Assembly (NCBI GenBank): GCA_037131575.1
Contig: JBAXQV010000116.1
Span: forward strand, 1 to 9,677
Direction of reading: 5' to 3'
Source: VFMC01 sp037131575
Lineage (GTDB): Bacteria > Actinomycetota > Acidimicrobiia > Acidimicrobiales > Ilumatobacteraceae
Length of the DNA: 9,677 nucleotides
Shown here piece by piece: positions 1 to 5,859 of the stretch. A program made the translations under genes and the position numbers. The number at the start of each line of letters is the position of its first letter. Position 1 is the first letter of the stretch. The notes beneath the pieces are model-generated. The model saw only the letters and a program-made list of their open reading frames with translations. It made no database searches and was not told where the DNA came from.

Positions 1-703
1 CATCGACCGAGCCGGACGCACCACTGGCGAGGATGATGGCCGTGTCGCTGGTGGACGTATCGGTATCGACCGACACGCAGTTGAAGGTGCGGTCCATCAC
101 CCTGCGGAAGACGGTGTCGAGCGCCTCGGGTGCCACATCGGCATCGGTGAACATGAGCGTGATGAGCGTGGCCATGTTCGGCTCGATCATGCCCACGCCC
201 TTGGCCACCCCCACCACGCGCGCCTCACTGCCGGCCACGGTGGCCTCGGCAGTCTTGGGCACGGTGTCGGTGGTCATGATGCCGCGAGCCACGGCGCTGG
301 CGTCGGTGCCGTCGAGGGTTCGGGGCAGTGCAGCCAGGCCGGCGCGCACACGATCCATCGGGTATTGCCGGCCGATGACACCGGTAGATGCGATGAGCAC
401 ATCGGTGGCCGCCACACCCAGCGCTGCCGCGACGCCTTGCACCACTTCTTCGGCATTCGCCATGCCCTCGGGCCCGGTGGCCACATTCGCGTTCTTCGAA
501 ATCACCACCACCGCCTGGGCGTGATGGTCGGCAACGTTGCGGCGGCTCAACAGCACACTCGGCCCGGCGAAACTGCTCTGGGTGAACACACCTGCAGCGG
601 CGCACGGTGCGTCGGCCACCACGACGGTGAAGTCGTCGGTGGCATCTTTGATGCCGATGTTGGCGACGTGAGCGCGAAAGCCAGAGGGCAGGTTCATTGA
701 CAT
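1..703 (-). CDS. argJ: ArgJ, glutamate N-acetyltransferase / amino-acid acetyltransferase (partial, 3' end outside window)
   Basis: ArgJ moves the acetyl group from N-acetylornithine to glutamate in the cyclic arginine pathway (cytoplasmic). Some members also use acetyl-CoA. The 234 visible codons show the family landmarks in order: GVFTQ near residue 38, an ASTGVIGR segment at 105-112, and KGVGMIEPNMAT ending at Thr179. In ArgJ the protein cleaves itself before this Thr, which becomes the N-terminal nucleophile of the beta chain. FNCVSVDTDTSTSDT follows. The C-terminal part of the beta chain lies beyond position 1. Two starts are possible: ATG at 703 (used here) or ATG at 697, which would give an ATGA overlap with the stop of the MarR gene. 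No clear Shine-Dalgarno sequence precedes either, so translation is probably coupled to the upstream gene. The family is certain from these motifs. Whether the enzyme is mono- or bifunctional cannot be read from the sequence. Confidence 0.95.
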   Translation of the reverse strand, partial: MSMNLPSGFRAHVANIGIKDATDDFTVVVADAPCAAAGVFTQSSFAGPSVLLSRRNVADHHAQAVVVISKNANVATGPEGMANAEEVVQGVAAALGVAATDVLIASTGVIGRQYPMDRVRAGLAALPRTLDGTDASAVARGIMTTDTVPKTAEATVAGSEARVVGVAKGVGMIEPNMATLITLMFTDADVAPEALDTVFRRVMDRTFNCVSVDTDTSTSDTAIILASGASGSVD

Positions 704-1185
704 GGGGGACGATTCTGCTCGTTGGCGAGTGCCGCATGCACCTTGGTGAACGCGGACGCGAGGTGTTCGATCTCGTCGCGGGTGAGCAGATCGACGAAGT
801 GGCGGCGCACACTCGCGAGGTGGTCGGGTGCAGCGGCCTGCAGGGTGGCCACACCGGCATCGGTGAGGGCGGCGAACATGGCACGCCGATCGTCGGGCGA
901 CGGCACCCGCGAGACCAACCCGGCGCGCACCAACCCGTCGAGACGACGGGTGAGGCCACTGGGTGAGAGCCTGAGCCGTGCTGCCAGGTCGCACATGCGG
1001 AGGTGCTGGTGTTCGGCTTCGGAGAGATTCACGAGCACCTCGTAATCGCCAATGGTGAGGCCGAACGGTGCGAGTTCGGCATCCATCGCGCTGTTGAGAG
1101 CACCGATCAACTCCACATACCCGCGCCAAGCCGACATCTCTGTGTCGTCGAGCCAGCGGGGCGCAGCGGTGGGGGCGGGCTTCAT
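694..1185 (-). CDS. MarR-family winged-helix transcriptional regulator
   Basis: This is a 163-residue protein of usual MarR length. It probably acts as a dimeric DNA-binding repressor. The winged-helix region lies around residues 60-110: a helix-turn-helix reading RMCDLAARLRLSPSGLTRRL, then a wing with the characteristic basic DDRRA segment, flanked by dimerisation helices. I chose ATG at 1185 because the next in-frame start upstream (1233) lies inside the operator region. A TANNNT box (TACGCT, 1192-1197) sits 6 bases before this ATG, suggesting a nearly leaderless mRNA. The gene is divergent from yceI, with two operator-like palindromes between them, so it probably controls both yceI and itself. 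Its stop overlaps the argJ start, so argJ may share its transcript although the two functions look unrelated. The ligand is unknown. Confidence 0.9.
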   Translation of the reverse strand: MKPAPTAAPRWLDDTEMSAWRGYVELIGALNSAMDAELAPFGLTIGDYEVLVNLSEAEHQHLRMCDLAARLRLSPSGLTRRLDGLVRAGLVSRVPSPDDRRAMFAALTDAGVATLQAAAPDHLASVRRHFVDLLTRDEIEHLASAFTKVHAALANEQNRPPCQ

Positions 1186-1191
1186 GGGTTC

Positions 1192-1197
1192 AGCGTA
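1192..1197 (-). promoter_or_regulatory. Probable -10 box for marR (leaderless-type)
   Basis: TACGCT on the minus strand ends 6 bases before the ATG at 1185. A -35 at normal spacing would fall near 1215-1220, inside the upstream MarR-type palindrome, so repressor bound there would block this promoter. No good -35 match is visible. The call rests on the TANNNT pattern shared with other genes in the window. Confidence 0.4.
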
Positions 1198-1214
1198 CCA
1201 ACTCCTCCGCGCGG

Positions 1215-1232
1215 TAGTTGCGACCGCAAGCA
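1215..1232. promoter_or_regulatory. Putative MarR operator A
   Basis: TAGTTGCGACCGCAAGCA contains a perfect TTGCG-AC-CGCAA inverted repeat (1218-1229). It matches operator B at 13 of 18 positions. It covers the predicted -35 of yceI and the expected -35 zone of marR. MarR proteins bind imperfect palindromes of about this length, often with TTG...CAA cores. The link to the adjacent regulator is inferred from position. Confidence 0.65.
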
Positions 1233-1246
1233 TTTGCCACTACAAT
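1218..1246 (+). promoter_or_regulatory. Promoter of yceI
   Basis: TTGCGA (1218-1223) and TACAAT (1241-1246) are separated by exactly 17 bases, a good housekeeping-sigma promoter. Transcription should begin near 1253, giving a leader of about 30 bases that contains the Shine-Dalgarno AGGAG (1273-1277). Both promoter elements are overlapped by the palindromes, consistent with repression. Confidence 0.65.
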
Positions 1247-1263
1247 AGTTGTTATCGCAACTA
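1246..1263. promoter_or_regulatory. Putative MarR operator B (perfect palindrome arms)
   Basis: TAGTTG-TTATCG-CAACTA has perfect 6-base arms around a 6-base centre. It runs from the last base of the yceI -10 box across the expected transcription start. Its centre is 31 bp from that of operator A, about three helical turns, so dimers on both sites would sit on the same face of the DNA. This is a typical layout for repression by a MarR-family dimer. Confidence 0.7.
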
Positions 1264-1283
1264 ACTCACCACAGGAGCTCATC

Positions 1284-1829
1284 ATGGCAAACGACCTACA
1301 AGCACTCACCCCCGGCATCTGGAATGTCGATGCGTCGCACTCCACCATCGGCTTCACCGCCCGTCACCTCATGGTCACCAAGGTGCGCGGTCGCTTCAGC
1401 ACCTTCTCAGGCGCCCTCACCATTGCCGCCAACCCGCTCGAGTCGTCGCTCGAGGCCAGTGTCGACATTGCCTCGGTGAGCACCGGCGACGCCGGCCGCG
1501 ACGGCCACCTCACGAGCCCCGATTTCTTCGACGCCGCGCATTTCCCCACCATGACGTTGAAGAGCACCTCCATCGTGGCCGACGGCGACGATTACCTGCT
1601 GAACGGCGACCTCACCATCAAGGGCGTCACCAAGCCCGTCACGTTCGAGCTCGAGTTCGACGGTGTGGCCACCGACCCGTGGGGCAACACCAAGGCCGGC
1701 TTCTCGGCTGAGGCCGAGATCAACCGCAAGGATTGGGGCCTCGAATGGAATGTCGCGCTCGAAACCGGCGGCGTGTTGGTGAGCGAGAAGATCAAGATCG
1801 AACTCGACATCCAAGCCGTCAAGGCGTAA
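1284..1829 (+). CDS. YceI-family protein (lipocalin-like, polyisoprenoid-binding type)
   Basis: YceI proteins are eight-stranded barrels that bind isoprenoid or other hydrophobic ligands. Many are periplasmic or secreted, but this one starts MANDLQALTPG with no signal peptide, so it is predicted cytosolic. At 181 residues it has the usual length and shows the family pattern: GIWNVDASHSTIGFTARHL near the start, VRGRF about 20 residues later, the central segment with HLTSPDFFDAAHFPTM, LTIKGVTKPVTFELEF, and INRKDWGL followed by LVSEKIKIELDIQ at the end. The start is fixed by AGGAG six bases upstream of the ATG. Earlier in-frame starts fall inside the promoter and operators. The gene is divergent from marR, a common pairing for actinobacterial YceI genes. 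Its last 11 bases overlap the end of the convergent oxidoreductase gene. Confidence 0.93.
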   Translation: MANDLQALTPGIWNVDASHSTIGFTARHLMVTKVRGRFSTFSGALTIAANPLESSLEASVDIASVSTGDAGRDGHLTSPDFFDAAHFPTMTLKSTSIVADGDDYLLNGDLTIKGVTKPVTFELEFDGVATDPWGNTKAGFSAEAEINRKDWGLEWNVALETGGVLVSEKIKIELDIQAVKA

Positions 1830-3081
1830 CGGCGACCACGGCTTCAGCGCAGCGGCGACCGGAGAACAGGGCGCCCTGGATGGAACCCGTATCGCGGTGA
1901 TCGCCGCACACGAACAGCCCGTTGCCCAGTGCAACGGGCTGTTTCGGGTGGAGCGGAGGCGACTGGTCGGGTTGCCCGTGGGCGATGCGGTAGGTACGGA
2001 GATGTTGCCAGCGGGCCACCGACATGCCGTACCAACGAGTGAGTTGGGTTCGTGCCATCGCTTCCAGGTCGGCGTGCTCGTCGGGTTCGCCGGTGGCCGG
2101 GTCGGTGGGCAGGGAAGGGATGGCTGCGGCCACGAGGTGTTGGCCCGCAGGGGCATAGCTCGGCGCCACATTGCTCATCACGGCCACGTTCAGCACCGGG
2201 CCACGACCCGTGCCGTCGAGTACGACGTACTTGCCGCCCTCGGGCGCCGAGGGGGCGGCGAAGTACACACAACCGACCGAGCGAGAACGCACCGCGGGAA
2301 GGCCGAGCAAGCGCGATGCGGCCGGTCCTTCGGTGGCTACCACCACGCTGCGACCACTCACCACCTCGCCGCTGATGAGGCGCACGCTGGTTCCATCCAC
2401 CGCTGCCACCGGTGCGTTCAATCGCACCGCCCCGGGCGCAAGGCCGGCGGCCATCTGCGCCGGAATGGCACCCATGCCTGCTGCGGGCACTGCCGAGTCG
2501 CCCTCGCTGAGCATGCGGAAGATGATGTCGAACATGCGGGCGCTGGTGGACAGCGCAGGGTCGAGCTGGATACCGCCGAACAGGGGCCGGAAGAAGCGGT
2601 CGATGATGGTGTCGCTGAACCCCTGGGCGCGCAACGCCTCGATGGTTGGCCGGTCGGTACCGCGCAGCAGGGTGGCAGCGTTGCCGCGCCGAACTCGGTG
2701 GCGGAGACGCACGATGCGCGCCTTGTCGAGGGGCGAACCAATGGAGGCGAGCGCGCTCGATACCAACGTGCCCGGCCGGCGGAACGGGTCGCCCACCACA
2801 CGGCCGCGTGTGCCACGCCACACCATGGCGCCGGGCTCGAATGTCTGCAGGTTGAGCGCCGCCATGTCGAGTTGGCGGGGCAGTTCGGGATACGCGGTGA
2901 GCAGCACCTGGAACCCACGGTCGAGCAGGAACCCGTCGACCTCATCGGTACGCACCCGGCCACCCACACCGTCGCTGGCTTCGAGGAGGCACACACTGCG
3001 CCCAGCTGCCTGCAGCGTTCGCGCCGCAGCCAGCCCTGCCAAGCCGGCACCCACGATCACCGCATCGAAACTCTCCGTCAT
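1819..3081 (-). CDS. FAD-dependent oxidoreductase, amine oxidase / phytoene-desaturase-like
   Basis: A 420-residue flavoprotein. The N-terminal dinucleotide-binding motif VIVGAGLAGLAAA (about residues 8-20) is followed by an acidic residue at the end of strand 2 (LLEAS) and the GGRVRT motif typical of the amine oxidase / protoporphyrinogen oxidase / phytoene desaturase superfamily. Near the C-terminus, FVCGDHRDTGSIQGALFSGR is the second FAD-contact motif of the same group. No membrane segment is evident. The ATG at 3081 overlaps the stop of the upstream reductase gene (ATGA), so the two are almost certainly co-translated. The stop lies inside the end of convergent yceI. The substrate cannot be told from sequence. 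Carotenoid/terpenoid or amine oxidation are family possibilities, but no carotenoid biosynthesis gene is nearby. Confidence 0.88.
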   Translation of the reverse strand: MTESFDAVIVGAGLAGLAAARTLQAAGRSVCLLEASDGVGGRVRTDEVDGFLLDRGFQVLLTAYPELPRQLDMAALNLQTFEPGAMVWRGTRGRVVGDPFRRPGTLVSSALASIGSPLDKARIVRLRHRVRRGNAATLLRGTDRPTIEALRAQGFSDTIIDRFFRPLFGGIQLDPALSTSARMFDIIFRMLSEGDSAVPAAGMGAIPAQMAAGLAPGAVRLNAPVAAVDGTSVRLISGEVVSGRSVVVATEGPAASRLLGLPAVRSRSVGCVYFAAPSAPEGGKYVVLDGTGRGPVLNVAVMSNVAPSYAPAGQHLVAAAIPSLPTDPATGEPDEHADLEAMARTQLTRWYGMSVARWQHLRTYRIAHGQPDQSPPLHPKQPVALGNGLFVCGDHRDTGSIQGALFSGRRCAEAVVAVTP

Positions 3082-3977
3082 TTCCCCAGCATCGCGCGCA
3101 GCGCCGACTCGAGCGTGGGGTGCTGGAACACGTAGCCGCTGGCCTGCAAGGCCGCGGGCACCACACGCTGGCCAGTGAACAACAGGGCCGCGGCCAGTTC
3201 GTCGCCCAACAGCAGCTTCGGCCCGAACGAGGGGATGGGCAACACGGCGGGTCGCTTCAACACGGCCGCGAGCACCTTGGTGAACTCGAGGTTGGTGACG
3301 GGGTTGGGTGCGGTGAGGTTCACCGGGCCGGCCACGGGTGCCGTGAGCAGGTGGCAGATGGCACCGATCTCGTCGTCGAGGGAGATCCAGCTCTGCCACT
3401 GGTTGCCCTTGGCGAACTTGCCGCCCGCACCGATCTTGAACAACGGCAACTGCTTCTTCAACGCGCCACCCTTGGGCGTGAGCACGATGCCGGTACGCAA
3501 CAGCGCGGTGCGCACGCCGGCCTCGGCGGCTGGGTTGGCCGCGGCCTCCCATTGCACGCAGATGTCGGCGAGGAAGGTGCTGCCGGCCGGCGCCGTTTCG
3601 TCGAGTTGTTCGTCGCCGCACGGGCCGTACCAGCCGATGGCCGAACCCGAGAGGAACACCGACGGCTTGTGGTCGACAGCGGCGATGGTGCGGGCCAGCA
3701 GGCCGGTGGTGAGCAGGCGACTGCTGAGCAGTTCAGCCTTGTAGCTGTCGCTCCACCGCTTGTCGCCGATACCGGCACCCGACAGGTTGATCACCGCATC
3801 GGCACCGTCGATGACGGCCGGGTCGAGGGTGCCCGCAGCAGGGTTCCATTCGGCCTCACTGCCGCCGGCCGCCGTGGGGCGGCGCACGAGACGCACCACC
3901 GTATGGCCGTCGGCGCGGAGCCGAGCCACGAGAGCAGTGCCGATGAGACCAGAAGAACCAGAAATGACGATGCGCAC
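3078..3977 (-). CDS. TIGR01777-family NAD(P)-dependent reductase/epimerase (SDR, YfcH-like)
   Basis: A 299-residue extended short-chain dehydrogenase/reductase. The nucleotide-binding loop GSSGLIG lies at residues 7-13. The sequence continues with a DAVINLSG segment, the conserved SGSAIGWYG stretch around the active site, and a C-terminal DUF1731-type tail reading LLFTGQRVVPAALQASGYVF, which identifies the TIGR01777 group. The physiological substrate of this group is not established. I prefer the GTG at 3977 because family members begin directly with the beta strand of the Rossmann fold (RIVISG) and a TAACGT box lies 7 bases upstream. The ATG at 4013 would add 12 residues lacking family resemblance. 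The gene is coupled to the FAD oxidoreductase by an ATGA overlap and divergent from the large membrane protein gene. Confidence 0.9.
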   Translation of the reverse strand: MRIVISGSSGLIGTALVARLRADGHTVVRLVRRPTAAGGSEAEWNPAAGTLDPAVIDGADAVINLSGAGIGDKRWSDSYKAELLSSRLLTTGLLARTIAAVDHKPSVFLSGSAIGWYGPCGDEQLDETAPAGSTFLADICVQWEAAANPAAEAGVRTALLRTGIVLTPKGGALKKQLPLFKIGAGGKFAKGNQWQSWISLDDEIGAICHLLTAPVAGPVNLTAPNPVTNLEFTKVLAAVLKRPAVLPIPSFGPKLLLGDELAAALLFTGQRVVPAALQASGYVFQHPTLESALRAMLGK

Positions 3978-3984
3978 GAAACTG

Positions 3985-3990
3985 ACGTTA
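3985..3990 (-). promoter_or_regulatory. Probable -10 box for the TIGR01777 gene (leaderless-type)
   Basis: TAACGT on the minus strand lies exactly 7 bases before the GTG at 3977, placing the transcription start at or next to the start codon. No convincing -35 is seen. Confidence 0.4.
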
Positions 3991-4042
3991 GGGGCAAAAG
4001 ACGTCACATGCATGTTCGACACAGCAATCACATTTTCGTGCC

Positions 4043-4048
4043 TAGTAT
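4043..4048 (+). promoter_or_regulatory. Probable -10 box for the polyproline membrane protein gene (leaderless-type)
   Basis: TAGTAT lies exactly 7 bases before the ATG at 4056, and no Shine-Dalgarno sequence is present, so the mRNA probably starts at the ATG. The intergenic stretch is unusually A+T rich for the window. A -35 is not clear. Confidence 0.45.
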
Positions 4049-4055
4049 TCGATCT

Positions 4056-5858
4056 ATGAGCGAACCGTCGCTGCCGCCGCCGCCTCCTCCGCCGCCTCCG
4101 CCGCCGTCTGCCGAGTTCACACTCACCCCCGAGGGCGCTACGCCTCGAAGAAGTCGGGGCAAGGTCATCGGCGGCATCGTCGCTGCTGGTGCGCTCCTGG
4201 CGGCCGGAACCTTCGCCGTGGTGTCGATCGGCGGCAACGGAAACGATGGCGGTGCCTCCACGCCCGAGGAAGTGGGCCATCAACTCATCACCGCGCTCGA
4301 CAACCAAGATGTGCTCGGCGTCATCGATCTGCTCCTACCCGGCGAACGCGAGACGTTCCGTCAACCGCTCACCGACATGGTCGAGAACCTGCGGCGGCTC
4401 AAGGTAGTGGCGCCCTCGGCGTCGATGTCGTCGGTGGGCGGGGTGCAACTCGATTTCTCGGGGGTCACCGTGCGCGCCCAGGAAACCACTGCGGCCGACA
4501 TCACCGACATCTTCCTCAGCGGTACAGCGACCGCATCGATCGACGGTGCCAAGGTGCCCATCGGGCCCTTGCTCATCGACGAAGTGTTCGACGGCAAGCG
4601 CCCGAACATGGATGTTGCCGCGAAGACTCAAACCTTCAACGACACCAGGCTCGCCTCGGTGCAGCGCAACGGTCGGTGGTACCTGAGTGCGTTCTACAGC
4701 GTTGCTGAAGGTGCGCGTAACAGCAAGGACCTGCCTGCGGCGGGCATTGCTGCGAAGGGCGCATCATCGCCCAGCGGAGCGGTCGACCAATTGCTCACCG
4801 CCGTCGCCGACCAGAAGGTGAGCGACATCATCGCCTCGCTCGACCCCACCGAAGCCGAGGCGCTGCAGCGGTACGCGCCGTTGTTCCTCGACGATGCTCA
4901 AAAGGCGCTCGACGACGCCAAGATCGTGTGGTCGATCACCGACCGCAGTTACGACGTGAGCGGTTCGGGCAGCCGTCGCACCGTCATTCCCACGGCCCTG
5001 AAGTTCTCGTTCGAGCAGGGCGAAGGCTCGACCAAGGTGGCGGTCACGCTCGACGGCACCTGTGTCAGCTTCAGCGACGGAACCACCGACAAGAAGATTT
5101 GTCAGAAAGACGTCACCGATATCGACTCGTTGTTCCAGCAACTCGGTGTCGACAATGCCCCACTGAAGAAGTTCTTCACCACCGTGGCTTCAGCGCTCGC
5201 CGATGTAAAGCGGGTGGGGTTGGCGGTGCACGAAGTGGGCGGCGCCTGGTACGTGAGCCCCCTACGCACAGGGTTCGACGTGTACAACTCGGTACTCGGT
5301 GCACTCACTTCCGACGAACTCACCACCATCATCCGGGCCGGCAGGGAATTCACGAAGTCGATCGACAACCCGCTCGGGCTCGTTGGCCTGCTGCCCGGTA
5401 GCAGCAGCAGCGAGACGACCGCCTCCACGCCTGAGACGACCGCCTACACGGCTGATGGTTCGGGGAACGCATCGTCCGAAGCGCTGAATGCCTGCTACAC
5501 CAAGCAGACCGGCAACAACGATGCAGAGGTGGTGCAGTGCATCAACGACGGCATCGCTGCCGGAACCATCGACACGGTCATGGTTCCCGCGGCGGTGAGC
5601 CACCCCGAATGCGGTGTCGCCGACGTCTATCTGAGCAAGGTGTATTCGTTGGCCGACGACGAGTTCACGAAGATGGCCACCGCAGCGTCGCCCTGCTTCC
5701 TGCAGCTGGTGAAAGACGGCACCGTGAACTCGATGATGGTGGCCTACGAGCTGATCGCCCCCGAGTGCTTGGAGGGCCGCAACCCGTACACCGTTCAGGA
5801 CCAGACCTACGTCGATCGCGCCAATGCCTGCGTGAACGACGTGATCGCCTCGCTCTGA
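4056..5858 (+). CDS. Membrane-anchored extracytoplasmic protein with polyproline head, tandem domains and Cys-rich repeat tail (unknown function)
   Basis: Not a family I recognise by name. The 600 residues divide as follows. Residues 1-35 are cytoplasmic and include 11 consecutive prolines (7-17), then RRSRGK. One transmembrane helix lies at about 36-60. The rest should be outside by the positive-inside rule. Two related domains follow (about 69-235 and 238-450). Each starts with a [ST]P(x)2-3 helix rich in D/L and ends with a short strand pair carrying WY (RNGRWYLSAF and VGGAWYVSPL), reminiscent of NTF2-like or DUF4878-like lipoprotein domains. After a Ser/Thr linker (about 453-475) comes a tail with cysteines 480, 495, 519, 547, 571 and 592. 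The second domain also has Cys336 and Cys349. All eight cysteines are extracytoplasmic, so disulfides are likely. The ATG at 4056 is preceded by a -10-like box. The frame is open further upstream, but that part is antisense to the neighbour gene. Only one base separates its stop from that of the convergent thioredoxin-like selenoprotein gene. Confidence 0.85.
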   Translation: MSEPSLPPPPPPPPPPPSAEFTLTPEGATPRRSRGKVIGGIVAAGALLAAGTFAVVSIGGNGNDGGASTPEEVGHQLITALDNQDVLGVIDLLLPGERETFRQPLTDMVENLRRLKVVAPSASMSSVGGVQLDFSGVTVRAQETTAADITDIFLSGTATASIDGAKVPIGPLLIDEVFDGKRPNMDVAAKTQTFNDTRLASVQRNGRWYLSAFYSVAEGARNSKDLPAAGIAAKGASSPSGAVDQLLTAVADQKVSDIIASLDPTEAEALQRYAPLFLDDAQKALDDAKIVWSITDRSYDVSGSGSRRTVIPTALKFSFEQGEGSTKVAVTLDGTCVSFSDGTTDKKICQKDVTDIDSLFQQLGVDNAPLKKFFTTVASALADVKRVGLAVHEVGGAWYVSPLRTGFDVYNSVLGALTSDELTTIIRAGREFTKSIDNPLGLVGLLPGSSSSETTASTPETTAYTADGSGNASSEALNACYTKQTGNNDAEVVQCINDGIAAGTIDTVMVPAAVSHPECGVADVYLSKVYSLADDEFTKMATAASPCFLQLVKDGTVNSMMVAYELIAPECLEGRNPYTVQDQTYVDRANACVNDVIASL

Positions 5859-5859
5859 G

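Noticed and set aside
1897..3135. Long plus-strand open frame (412 codons) opposite the flavoprotein gene
   Set aside because: Its sequence is His/Arg/Gly-rich with no domain. The opposite strand has clear FAD motifs. It is an antisense shadow produced by high GC.
3120..4055. Upstream extension of the polyproline membrane protein frame
   Set aside because: The frame is open only as a shadow of the TIGR01777 gene on the other strand. The ATG at 4056 with a nearby -10 box and the N-in single-helix topology fits better.
4071..4109. CCG/CCT trinucleotide run as a non-coding microsatellite
   Set aside because: It encodes the 11-proline head of the membrane protein in frame. Mixed CCG/CCT codons argue against simple slippage expansion.
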